64,000 nt of DNA from Streptomyces sp. NBC_00193 (GTDB taxonomy: Bacteria > Actinomycetota > Actinomycetes > Streptomycetales > Streptomycetaceae), in NCBI RefSeq assembly GCF_026342735.1, contig NZ_JAPEMM010000001.1:2294001-2358000 (forward strand), written 5' to 3'. Position 1 is the stretch's first letter; every line of letters starts with the position of its first letter. The translations under genes and the position numbers were made by a program. The notes under the pieces were generated by a model. That model saw only the letters and a list, made by a program, of their open reading frames with translations. It did no database searches and was not told where the DNA came from. Below are positions 17,027 to 25,272 of the stretch, one piece after another.

Positions 17027-17434
17027 ATGAGAGTCCTCATATCCAGTGTCTCCTCGGATTCACACACCTGGAATCTCGTCTATCTCCAGCTCCTGCTGGA
17101 GGAACTCGGTCATCAGACCGTCAATCTCGGTGCCTGTGTGCCGGAATCACTGCTTGTGCAGGAAGTCCTCAGCGAGCGTCCCGACCTGGTCGTCATCAGC
17201 AGCGTCAACGGTCACGGCCACCAGCAGGGCGGCTCGTACGTCCGCGCCGTGCACCAGCACCTTCCCGGCCTTCCGGTCGTCATCGGCGGCAAGTTGGGCA
17301 CTCGGGGAGACGGGAACGCCGACTACATCGCCGACCTGCTCGACCAGGGCTTCTCCGGGGTCTTCGTCGGTGACGACGCGATTCCGGAGTTCGTCCGGCA
17401 CCTAGAGCACCTCGACGCCCTGGTCGCGGCGTGA
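17027..17434 (+). CDS. mutS: Glutamate (methylaspartate) mutase small subunit, B12-binding
   Basis: A 135-residue coenzyme-B12 binding protein of MutS/GlmA length. The cobalamin motif is VSSDSHTWNL; the axial-ligand histidine is present but the glycine of the usual DxHxxG is Asn. The second and third loops appear as SSVNGHGHQQGG and VIGGKLG. With the large subunit it would rearrange L-glutamate to (2S,3S)-3-methylaspartate. ATG 17027 follows AGGAGCCC. The large-subunit gene overlaps its stop by 4 bp, as expected for an obligate complex. Similar split mutases occur in friulimicin and vicenistatin clusters. Confidence 0.88.
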   Translation: MRVLISSVSSDSHTWNLVYLQLLLEELGHQTVNLGACVPESLLVQEVLSERPDLVVISSVNGHGHQQGGSYVRAVHQHLPGLPVVIGGKLGTRGDGNADYIADLLDQGFSGVFVGDDAIPEFVRHLEHLDALVAA

Positions 17435-18726
17435 CGGCGTCACCGGCGCCCGTCGCCTTCTCCGCCTACGTGGCCGAGCACCACGCGCAGGGCCGGCTCG
17501 TGGTCCAGCCCCGGATGGGCTTCGGCACCATCCCCCGCATGCGTGACGGTCTGCGGGCCGTCGCCGGCGCACGGGCCGACACCGTCGCCACCCTCACCCT
17601 GGACAGCTACACCAGGGTCGGCGATCACGCGGCCGCCGACCTCGCCCTGCGCGACGGCCACGACCTGAACGGCTATCCCCTCGTCCTGCACGGGGCCGCC
17701 GACACCCGCGACATGGTCGCCGAGGCCGTCGGCACCCGCGTCCCCGTCCAGGTACGGCACGGATCCGCCCAGCCCCTGAAGATCTTCCGGACCCTGCTGG
17801 ACGCGGGACTGGACGCCACCGAGGGCGGCCCCGTCTCCTACTGCCTGCCCTACAGCCGGGTTCCGCTCGCCAAGGCCGTCGAGGCCTGGGCCGAGTGCTG
17901 CGAGGTCCTCGCGCCGGGCCCCGGCGACGGCAGGCCCGGACACCTGGAGAGCTTCGCCGGCTGCATGCTGGGCCAGTTGTGCCCGCCCTCGCTGACGGTC
18001 GCGCTCAGCGTCCTGGAGGGGCTCTTCTTCCGCCAGCACGGCCTGCGCAGCATCTCGCTGAGCTACGCCCAGCAGGTGCACGCCGGACAGGACCTCGAGG
18101 CCATCCGGGCACTGCGCCGACTCGTCGGCGAGTTCCTGCCCGACCTGGACACCCACATCGTCGTCTACACGTTCATGGGTCTCTTCCCCAACACCCCCGA
18201 GGGCGCTGCGGCGATCTCCCGCGACAGCGTGGAACTGGCGATGTCGGCCGGCGCGCACCGGCTGATCGTCAAGACCGCCGTCGAATCCTCGCGCATCCCC
18301 ACCGTCGCGGAGAACGTCGAGGCGCTGGAACTCGCAGCCCAGCACGCGGCCCGCTTCGGGCCGCAGACCGCTCTCACCGCCCGTACGGACCTTGGTGACG
18401 AGGACAGCGAGACCTACCGGGAGGCGCGCGCCCTGATCGATGCGGTGCGCGGACTGCGCCATGACATCGGCGACGCCCTGGTCACCGCGTTCCGTACCGG
18501 TGTGCTGGACCTGCCGTACTGCCTCCACCCGGACAACGCCGGGCGGACACGGACCGCCTTCACCCCCGAGGGGCGGCTCACCTGGGCCGACACCGGTCGG
18601 ATGCCCCTGCCTCCGCGGAGCGCGCGCACGGACCCCCACGCGGGCGGATCGGCCGAGTTGCTCCGGATGCTCAGCGAGAACCAGAGGCGCTACGACCTCC
18701 GGCCCGCACCCCCCGTCCTTCGATAG
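17431..18726 (+). CDS. mutE: Glutamate (methylaspartate) mutase large subunit
   Basis: A 431-residue TIM-barrel subunit starting at GTG 17431 inside the stop of mutS. Recognisable segments are LVVQPRMGFGTIPRMRDGL, TLTLDSYTRVGDH, LNGYPLVLHG, VPVQVRHGSAQPLKIF, and DATEGGPVSYCLPYSRVPLA, which hold the Arg, Glu and Tyr residues that bind glutamate in characterised MutE proteins. Length is between the Clostridium enzyme (483) and actinobacterial GlmB-type proteins. It catalyses carbon-skeleton rearrangement using adenosylcobalamin supplied by the small subunit. The EamA gene follows after 12 bp. Confidence 0.88.
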   Translation: MTASPAPVAFSAYVAEHHAQGRLVVQPRMGFGTIPRMRDGLRAVAGARADTVATLTLDSYTRVGDHAAADLALRDGHDLNGYPLVLHGAADTRDMVAEAVGTRVPVQVRHGSAQPLKIFRTLLDAGLDATEGGPVSYCLPYSRVPLAKAVEAWAECCEVLAPGPGDGRPGHLESFAGCMLGQLCPPSLTVALSVLEGLFFRQHGLRSISLSYAQQVHAGQDLEAIRALRRLVGEFLPDLDTHIVVYTFMGLFPNTPEGAAAISRDSVELAMSAGAHRLIVKTAVESSRIPTVAENVEALELAAQHAARFGPQTALTARTDLGDEDSETYREARALIDAVRGLRHDIGDALVTAFRTGVLDLPYCLHPDNAGRTRTAFTPEGRLTWADTGRMPLPPRSARTDPHAGGSAELLRMLSENQRRYDLRPAPPVLR

Positions 18727-18738
18727 AAGAGGTTCACC

Positions 18739-19788
18739 ATGAGCGCAGCCCCGACCGGAGCGGCCCTGGAACGCAAGGGCACTCTCCAGCTGTCCCTGGC
18801 GATGGCCCTCTCGGGCACGATCGGCGTCTTCGTGGTCGAGTCCGGGGCCACGCCGTTCAACGTGGTCTTCTTCCGCTGCGTGTTCGGCGCGGTCGCACTC
18901 GGCCTGTACTGCCTGGCCCGCGGATTCTTCCGCGACCACGGCTTCACCCGGCACAAGGTTCTCCTGACCTGCCTGGGCGGTGTGTTCATCGTCTTCAACT
19001 GGGTGCTGCTCTTCGAGTCGTACCGGTCCACATCCATCTCCGTGGCCACGGTCGTTTACCACACACAGCCGTTCTACGTGGTCCTGCTCGGCGCGCTCTT
19101 CTTCCGCGACAAGCTGACGGTTTCGAAGTTCGCCTGGCTGGCCGTCGCCTTCGGTGGACTCGTCCTGGTCGCCGGGGTGTCCCCCGCCGACCTCGTCGGA
19201 GGAGGCAGCTACCTGCTCGGACTGGGAGAGGCGCTGCTCGCGGCCCTCTTCTACGCGCTCTCCACCATCTTCACCAAGCGCGTGACGGGCGTACGGCCGC
19301 ATCTGGTCGCCCTGATGCAGGTTCTCGTGGGCATCCCGCTGCTGCTTCCGTTCACGCGCCTGGCGGAGACCGCGGGTCTGGGCGCCGGCTGGGCCTGGCT
19401 CGTCGGCCTCGGGGTCATCCACACCTGTGTGATGTACGCCCTCATGTACTCCTCGTACCAGAAGCTGCCCACGTCCAAGATCGCCGTGCTGGCCTTCATC
19501 TACCCGGCGGTCGCGATGTTCTGCGACTGGGCCGTGTACGGACACAGCGTGAGCCTCCTGCAAGCCCTGGGCATTCCGCTGATCGCCGCCGCGACCCTGG
19601 GCATCAACCTCGGCTGGCGCTTCGGGCCGAGCCGCCCGGCCGCCACGGTTCCCCCGGCCGCCCCCCTCACTCCTGTCGCCACTCCTGCCTCTACTCCTGC
19701 CTCTACTCCTGCTTCTCCTCCTCTCGCCCCTGTGGCGGTCCAAGCCGCCGGTCCCGTACCGGCCCTCCCTTCCCGGAGCACCACGTGA
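18739..19788 (+). CDS. EamA/DMT-family exporter
   Basis: A 349-residue transporter with ten hydrophobic segments in two EamA repeats (first about residues 15-140, second about 155-295), e.g. GTIGVFVVESGATPFNVVFF and GEALLAALFYALSTIFTKRV. Characterised relatives (RhtA, YdcZ-like) export amino acids such as threonine and homoserine. Placed between mutase and kinase/reductase genes, it probably exports the pathway product or a related amino acid. A 50-residue Pro/Ala/Thr tail includes three units of a 12-bp repeat (ACTCCTGCCTCT, 19680-19715). Its stop overlaps the GTG start of the next gene. Confidence 0.88.
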   Translation: MSAAPTGAALERKGTLQLSLAMALSGTIGVFVVESGATPFNVVFFRCVFGAVALGLYCLARGFFRDHGFTRHKVLLTCLGGVFIVFNWVLLFESYRSTSISVATVVYHTQPFYVVLLGALFFRDKLTVSKFAWLAVAFGGLVLVAGVSPADLVGGGSYLLGLGEALLAALFYALSTIFTKRVTGVRPHLVALMQVLVGIPLLLPFTRLAETAGLGAGWAWLVGLGVIHTCVMYALMYSSYQKLPTSKIAVLAFIYPAVAMFCDWAVYGHSVSLLQALGIPLIAAATLGINLGWRFGPSRPAATVPPAAPLTPVATPASTPASTPASPPLAPVAVQAAGPVPALPSRSTT

Positions 19789-20804
19789 GCCGTTCGCGTC
19801 CACCCCGTATCGCCGTCGTCGGCGGCACCGGAGCCGTAGGCCAGACCCTGCTCGGCCTGATCGAGCAGCGCGGATTCGCCCACGACTCCGTGCGGCTGAT
19901 CGCTTCGGAGCGGTCCGCCGGCCGCACCGTGTCCGTCCTCGGCCGGACCGTCGTCGTCGAGGACCTGCGCACCACGGACTTCTCCGACGTCGACATCGCG
20001 TTCTTCTCCGCGGGTACGCCCGTCAGCGCCGAATGGGCGGGGAAGGCCGCCGGGGCAGGTGCCCTGGTGATCGACAACACCAACGCCTTCCGCATGGACC
20101 CCGCATCGCAGCTCGTAGTTCCGCAGGTCAACGGCGCCCTGCTGGCCGAGCGCCCGATCTCCGGGATCGTCGCCAACCCCAACTGCTCGACCATTCCGCT
20201 GGTTCGCCTGCTGCGCCCGGTGCACGAGGCCTTCGGGCTGCGGAGCGTCTACGTCTCCACCTACCAGGCCGCCTCCGGCGGCGGTCAGAACGGCATCGAC
20301 GAGCTGTACGACGGCGCGCGCAGCATTCTGGCGGGCGACACCGCTCAGGCCCGGCGGTTCAGCCAGCCGCTGGCCTTCGACGTCCTGCCGGCCATCGACG
20401 TCCTGCAGGACGACGGATTCACCCTCGAAGAGCGCAAGATGCGGCAGGAGTCCCGGCGCATCCTCGATCTGCCCGGACTGGACCTCGTCGCGACCTGCGT
20501 ACGGGTGCCCGTGGAGAACGGGCACAGTGAGGCCGTCACCCTCGAGTGCGATCGCCCGGTGGACGCCACCGAGCTGGCCCGGCTGCTGGACGCCCAGGAC
20601 GAGGTCAAGGTGTGGCGCGAGGGGTGGCCCACGCCCCGCACCATCGTCGACGCGCCCGACCTGGTCCACGTCGGCCGCATCCGGGTCGACCCCGAGCGCC
20701 CGAACCGCGCCCTGCTGTGGCTCGTCGCGGACAACCTGAGGATCGGCGCCGCACTCAACGCACTGCAGATCGCCGAACGAGCCGTCCAGGAGGGCATCGC
20801 ATGA
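19785..20804 (+). CDS. asd: Aspartate-semialdehyde dehydrogenase homologue
   Basis: A 339-residue dehydrogenase starting GTG 19785. The NADP loop is VVGGTGAVGQTLL, the catalytic cysteine is in ANPNCSTIP, the active-site Gln region is STYQAASGGGQNG and the catalytic histidine is in VENGHSEAVTLE. It would reduce an acyl phosphate to the 4-semialdehyde. The usual SGAGKAAM-type loop is altered to SGGGQNG, which may alter substrate choice. It lies between an exporter and a kinase homologue and overlaps both (4 bp each), so all five genes form one operon. The natural substrate may be 3-methylaspartyl phosphate. Confidence 0.88.
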   Translation: MSRSRPPRIAVVGGTGAVGQTLLGLIEQRGFAHDSVRLIASERSAGRTVSVLGRTVVVEDLRTTDFSDVDIAFFSAGTPVSAEWAGKAAGAGALVIDNTNAFRMDPASQLVVPQVNGALLAERPISGIVANPNCSTIPLVRLLRPVHEAFGLRSVYVSTYQAASGGGQNGIDELYDGARSILAGDTAQARRFSQPLAFDVLPAIDVLQDDGFTLEERKMRQESRRILDLPGLDLVATCVRVPVENGHSEAVTLECDRPVDATELARLLDAQDEVKVWREGWPTPRTIVDAPDLVHVGRIRVDPERPNRALLWLVADNLRIGAALNALQIAERAVQEGIA

Positions 20805-21910
20805 GCAGCACCATCGGCCACCGCCCCACAGGCGTGCTGAAGTTCGGCGGGTCCAGCTTCGCCTCCGCCGCCCACTACCGTGATGTCGCCGCGCACATCA
20901 GGGCCCGCGTCGAAGCCGGGGAACGGCTCGTCGTGGTCGTCAGCGGCATGCCCGGCGCGACCGAGGGCCTGCGCGAGATCGCCCGGTCCATCGACCCCGG
21001 CGTGTCCGTGGAAGCGCTCCACGGAGTGCTGCCCCTCGCGGACACCATCGGCGCAGGTCTGCTGCGGATAGCCCTGCGGGGCCAGGGCGTCGACGCGGTG
21101 ATGCTGCACGGCGACCGCACCGGACTGCGCTCCGACGGCACCCGGCACAAGGCGGCCACGCTCACCGGCTTCGACCCGGCCCCGCTGGAGGAGGCGTTCA
21201 CCCGCGCTCCCGTGGTCGTGCTTCCCGGCGGCCAGGCCGACGACGGGGGCGGGACCCCGGCCTGGCTCGGGAAGAACAGCTCCGACCTCAGCGCCACGGC
21301 GCTGGCAGGCGCTCTGGGCCTGAAGAGCTGCGAGATCTACTCCGACGTCAACGGCGTGTACGACGCCGACCCCCGCCTGGTCCCGGAGGCGCGGCGCATT
21401 CCCGCCCTCTCCTACGAGGACGTCGTGCTGCTCGGTCACCACGGCGCGAAGGTCCTGCACCCGGAGGCGGTGCGGGCCGCCCAGCGCCACTCGGTGCAGA
21501 TCGTCTGCCGGCTCAACACGGGCGGGTTCGAGGCGGGTTCGGTGATCGACGGCGTGGGCGACGGCATCGGCGTGGACTCCGTGATCATCGACGCCCGCTC
21601 GGTCGTCGCCGAGTTCGGGACCTCGTCCGAGGCGGAGCTCGCCCTCGCGGCGCTCGAATCCGCCGGGGTTCCCGTGAGCGTCCCGGACTGGCCCGGCCGC
21701 CATCTGGTGGTGGTGAACGGCGGCTTCTTCGACGTGCGCCGCTGCCTCGACGAGAACGGGCTCACCGGCGAGATCACCGATGAGCGCATGGTGACCGAAG
21801 TCCGTGCCGGACACCCCGTGCTCCACGTGGCCCCCACCGCGGATACCGCCCTGGACTGGGGACACCGCCTGCACGCCGACCTCCGCGACCGGGCATCCGT
21901 CCTGGTCTGA
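20801..21910 (+). CDS. ask: Aspartate kinase homologue with altered substrate motif
   Basis: A 369-residue amino acid kinase. VLKFGGSS (Lys14) gives the phosphate-binding start, EIYSDVNGVYDADPRLVPEA the ATP/Mg region, and HHGAKVLHPEAV the C-terminal kinase motif. The canonical GRGGSD(T/Y)(S/T)A, whose Arg and Ser contact aspartate, reads GKNSSDLSA. Only about 110 residues follow the kinase domain, room for one degenerate ACT-like region instead of two, so normal lysine/threonine feedback may be lost. It would phosphorylate aspartate or 3-methylaspartate. ATG 20801 overlaps the upstream stop. The stop is 15 bp from an att copy. Confidence 0.85.
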   Translation: MSSTIGHRPTGVLKFGGSSFASAAHYRDVAAHIRARVEAGERLVVVVSGMPGATEGLREIARSIDPGVSVEALHGVLPLADTIGAGLLRIALRGQGVDAVMLHGDRTGLRSDGTRHKAATLTGFDPAPLEEAFTRAPVVVLPGGQADDGGGTPAWLGKNSSDLSATALAGALGLKSCEIYSDVNGVYDADPRLVPEARRIPALSYEDVVLLGHHGAKVLHPEAVRAAQRHSVQIVCRLNTGGFEAGSVIDGVGDGIGVDSVIIDARSVVAEFGTSSEAELALAALESAGVPVSVPDWPGRHLVVVNGGFFDVRRCLDENGLTGEITDERMVTEVRAGHPVLHVAPTADTALDWGHRLHADLRDRASVLV

Positions 21911-21924
21911 CCAAAGATCCGTAG

Positions 21925-22015
21925 AAAAGCAAAACCCCCAGGTCACGGCGAGTGAGTCCTGGGGGTTCTACAGAGCCGCCTTCGGGATTCGAACCCGAGA
22001 CCTACGCACTACGAG
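21925..22015 (-). other. tRNA-Thr 3' fragment with terminator (att copy 2)
   Basis: Matches the att repeats at 26373 and 43290 over 21928-22015 with a single change (C for T at 22009, anticodon-loop position 38 of the tRNA), after which identity stops. It contains the AACCCCCAGG...CCTGGGGGTT hairpin that terminates tRNA transcription and, here, probably also the ask operon. Only the 3' part of the tRNA is present, so it is not a functional tRNA gene. Read as the left att site of the segment that ends at 26.37 kb. Confidence 0.85.
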
Positions 22016-22212
22016 GCCCCACAAGATCATCTCGAACGGTGCCGAGCCGTGCTGCTGAATCCCGGATCCCTAGGTCGGGACGCTGCGTCCACCGCCCCGC
22101 GTGTCACCCCATAACCTCATGCCACCCAGTCCGCTCACGCATCGCTCACGTACGTGGGGCTGCCGCTCCGCCGACGACAACGCGTTCAAGCGCGGCGGCA
22201 CCCAGCATGAGG

Positions 22213-22779
22213 TCAGATCTGGCCGAGGTCGAACTCCACCGGGAAAGGAGCCGAGACCTTGACGACACCAGTGAACACGTCCCCGTCTCGGTAGGCCCTG
22301 GTCGCAGGGTCGAGAACATAGGTGTACACCAAGGGGACACCGGTCGCGGCCTGCTCGACCCGCCAGAAGAAGGCGATACCGGACTTGGCGTACTGGTCCG
22401 ACTTGACGATCCGATCGGTGGTCTCCGACCCCGGTGAGACAACCTCCACGACCAGCAGCACGTGCTCGGGACGGGTAGGCGTGATGTCGATCGCGTCCGC
22501 GCGGTACACAACGACATCCGGACGGCGATTGGTAAGTGGGACGTCCTGAAGTCGGACGTCAAAGTCCGTATCGGCATTCCAGTCCGGCCCGGCGGCTGCC
22601 TCCAAGACGTTCGCCAAGATCCGAGCGATCCGATTGTGCCGCTTGGACGCGCTGGGACTCACCACGACCATCCCGTCCACGATCTCGATCCCCGCACACT
22701 GCTCCTCGGACCAGGAGTCGTACTGCTCGGCCGTGATCTGCTCGTGCATCCACGCAGGGGCTGCCGTCTCGGCAGTCAT
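22213..22779 (-). CDS. Uma2-family (DUF820) putative endonuclease
   Basis: A 188-residue PD-(D/E)xK-fold protein. Visible motifs are GIEIVDGMVVVSPSASKRH, RRPDVVVYRADAID and LLVVEVVSPGSETTDRIVKS, with the Asp and Glu-x-Val acidic residues and the later Lys (KSDQYAKSGI) of the nuclease core. Uma2 proteins are abundant in Streptomyces and cyanobacteria; function is uncertain. ATG 22777-22779 follows GGGAGGTGGGTC. It is the first gene of the decayed 21.9-26.4 kb segment and has normal high G+C. Confidence 0.85.
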   Translation of the reverse strand: MTAETAAPAWMHEQITAEQYDSWSEEQCAGIEIVDGMVVVSPSASKRHNRIARILANVLEAAAGPDWNADTDFDVRLQDVPLTNRRPDVVVYRADAIDITPTRPEHVLLVVEVVSPGSETTDRIVKSDQYAKSGIAFFWRVEQAATGVPLVYTYVLDPATRAYRDGDVFTGVVKVSAPFPVEFDLGQI

Positions 22780-23220
22780 GACCCACCTCCCGGACACCAT
22801 GCGAGCGGGCCCGATCCCCGCTCAGTTCAGCGTACTGTCTCAGCTCGGCCAGCACTCTGGACGCCGGTAGAACCGGCACCCTCCGGACACTCATCCGGTC
22901 CAGCGGCCGGCAGGTCAAGATCCCAGGCGCCCAGTGGCATGAACGTCTGGGAGAGGACCGCGATCCGCCAGCAGCTTCCTCACGCAGAAGAAGTGCCACG
23001 GAGCCAGTCACCCGGCTCGCCGCTGCCTGGGCTGATCCGGTCCACGCACCACACTCGCAGCAAAACCGGCATCCGAGGCGGCGGTTACGGGTGGTCAGCA
23101 TGCCAATCCGTTGATCACTCTTCGTAGTGGACTGCCCCTCGGGTCAGAACTCCGAGTCGACGGCATGCGCTCCCATCTGACCGACACACTCCACCTGAGG
23201 GGACACCCACGGGCAATCTC
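22780..23220. other. Intergenic stretch without a gene
   Basis: I see no supported gene between the Uma2 start and the broken secreted-protein copy. From 23080 onward the sequence is homologous to 15654-15794, the upstream region of the intact pair; the first 300 bp are not matched elsewhere in the window. Confidence 0.5.
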
Positions 23221-23537
23221 TTGGCAGCCCGGATCACCACCGCTCCCGGCACGACGGTCGGACTGGCCGTCTTCTCTCCGCCAAGGCGCACGCCGGCGTC
23301 GACTGCGGTTTCGTAGGGCCCTGAATTCAGGCTTCTGCAACTGGCGCATCGACTTCACCTACGCGGACACCGACAACAAGACCTACCGCACCGCCTGGGG
23401 CAAGACGCACACCGAGTACGAGATCCACCCGATGCGCGACAACGCACCCCAGACACTGCCTCGCTACGGCAAGGCGTGCGCTCGCCTCAGCGTCAACGGT
23501 GTGCGCCGGTGCAGTCAGTGCCACCACATCACGAAGT
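23221..23537 (+). pseudogene. Broken copy of the secreted Cys-rich protein gene
   Basis: Homologous to 15795-16247 from the TTG start to the last codon. A 132-bp segment is missing, with its junction at the 9-mer ACGCCGGCG that occurs twice in the intact gene (15865 and 15997). A later 1-bp loss (GTAGGAGCC to GTAGGGCC) creates an early TGA, and the original TGA stop has become TCA. The gene cannot make the full protein. Confidence 0.85.
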
Positions 23538-23546
23538 CAGCCGCAC

Positions 23547-23769
23547 ATGACCACCCAGCCCAACCCCCGCAGACCCCACCTGGAAAGCCAAACGCCGCCG
23601 CGCCGGAATCACCGACTCCCTTAGCGGCGCCGCTTCGGCTCTCGCCTTCTTCCCCGGCCTCCCCCAGGTCATCGACTAGGGAGCCATCATCGCCTCCCTG
23701 ACCGTCGACGGCTTCGCCAGATGGGCCTACCAGTCCCACGGCACGGGAAAGCGCACCGCTCGGGGGTAG
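23547..23769 (+). pseudogene. Broken copy of the paired small membrane protein gene
   Basis: Homologous to 16255-16491. The ATG and first codons survive, but indels shift the frame, and the conserved VIDWG codons read ATCGACTAG, an in-frame stop where the intact gene has TGG. Gene order and spacing relative to the broken upstream gene are the same as in the intact pair. Confidence 0.85.
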
Positions 23770-23985
23770 CGCCCAATTCACCGTCCAGGGCATCGCGATC
23801 GCACGCGCCCTCCATCACCCTCCGACGACCCGTCCTCAGGCGTACGTGCCCGAATCGGGCTCAAGCCTGCCTCCCCCCCAGAGTCGATCCACCGAACCTC
23901 AGAATTCCCTCAACCGTCCGCCCAGGCTACAGAACGCACGGACAATGGCCACGGAGACCACCGCCACGGCCCTGGAGGGGCATTG

Positions 23986-25272
23986 ATGGTTCTGGGTAGC
24001 ATTTTCGAGGCCATTGACTCTGGCATCGGTACACCTTGGATTGCCGTCGCAGCGAAAATCGGAGCCGCGACGGTCCTCCTGGCAATCATCTCGGAATTCG
24101 CACGATGGACAGCCATCCGCTTCTGGAGCGTAACAAGTACTCGGGTAGAGCGGCGCGCATGGACTACCGGCCCACTCAAGTCAGCCCGGATGTTGGGCGC
24201 AGACGTTCGACTGCCCGGCTGGCGAGATCAACTCCCTAAATCTGCACTCAGGCTCCCCAAGAAGAACCCTGTCCAAATATTCCACTACGCGAGAGCCAGG
24301 CGGCTTACAAATCCTATCCCCGCAAGAGAATTCGAAAGAATGGCGGCGCGCAGGAGTTCGATAGGAATCGTTACCGAATACCCGATGCGCATCACAAGGG
24401 CGGCAACCCGACGGCCTGTAATTTTCGCCACCGCATCACTCATCGTGCACGCAAGTGAACGACCGGGAATGCTCTTGGCCGACCTCAAGAAAGTTTATGA
24501 AAAACTCCCACAGATCGCCGAGCAGAGAACGTGGATCCCTGTACTCGTGGTCGCTATCGGAATAGCTGCCGCCACTCGATCTAGTCCACTGATCGATCGA
24601 GTTAGGGCCAGAGATGAGGCGGCTAAGGACGCGAACCGCATGCTGAACGAACTCCTGGCCAAGCTGGCTGAGCTTCAGACAGCCCTATCGCTCTGCCATG
24701 AGAAGCTCCCCACATACCGCTCTTCCTACTTCAGCCACGTATGCCGCTCCGACCAGACAGGGCGCACATGGTCACCGCGCATTGGGTTTCAGCGAGACCC
24801 TCTCGCCTCACCGAAATCACTAGAAAAGGAATTGCTCGAACCAGAATTTCAGCGAGCACATGCGGCACTCGAAGCCACACACGACCACCTGAAGGCTATA
24901 CGCGACAAGGGGCTCTCCTCGGTAACCTTCAGGATGCTCGCACCCGTATCCACCGCAGTATACGATTGCGGCTTCCATCGGCATCTCCATTTCCTGCACG
25001 ACCCAACCTTGCAGACCACCAGTTCTCCATTGAGTTTCGATTGGATGATACGGCGCGCCGAGAATGTTGAGCGTCGGGTGACGAACGACGTCAGCAACGA
25101 GGGAGACTGTCGAGCTGACGCCATGCTCACGGAGGAATCTTACCGACTAGACGATCTCATCCTGCGGAGCAAAATAAATGAACTCCACCTACAGAGGATT
25201 TCAATATTCCTTCGGAAGCGAATTCACGGCACTACTTTGACACGACTGCTGGGCGGAGCTGGCGCTAAATAG
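23986..25272 (+). CDS. Unknown membrane protein of the decayed island
   Basis: A 428-residue protein with no recognised domain. One hydrophobic segment is at residues 13-32 (IGTPWIAVAAKIGAATVLLA) and a second near 180-195 (WIPVLVVAIGIAAA). Between them is a basic region; after the second comes a helical, charged region of about 230 residues (AKDANRMLNELLAKLAELQT is coiled-coil-like). A/T content and codon use (AAA, AAT, ATA, TTC/TTT mixing) differ clearly from chromosomal neighbours, indicating transfer. ATG 23986 follows GGAGGGGCAT; an adjacent TTG at 23983 is an alternative. The frame is intact although its surroundings are decayed. Confidence 0.65.
   Translation: MVLGSIFEAIDSGIGTPWIAVAAKIGAATVLLAIISEFARWTAIRFWSVTSTRVERRAWTTGPLKSARMLGADVRLPGWRDQLPKSALRLPKKNPVQIFHYARARRLTNPIPAREFERMAARRSSIGIVTEYPMRITRAATRRPVIFATASLIVHASERPGMLLADLKKVYEKLPQIAEQRTWIPVLVVAIGIAAATRSSPLIDRVRARDEAAKDANRMLNELLAKLAELQTALSLCHEKLPTYRSSYFSHVCRSDQTGRTWSPRIGFQRDPLASPKSLEKELLEPEFQRAHAALEATHDHLKAIRDKGLSSVTFRMLAPVSTAVYDCGFHRHLHFLHDPTLQTTSSPLSFDWMIRRAENVERRVTNDVSNEGDCRADAMLTEESYRLDDLILRSKINELHLQRISIFLRKRIHGTTLTRLLGGAGAK

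Noticed and set aside
17440..19803. A minus-strand open frame of about 790 codons opposite mutE and eamA
   Set aside because: Low-complexity translation without domains; the plus-strand genes have clear families, start sites and overlaps.
21925..22015. tRNA gene at 21.9 kb (and likewise at 26.4 kb)
   Set aside because: Only the anticodon-to-3' half is present; the 5' acceptor and D arm are missing, so these are att fragments.
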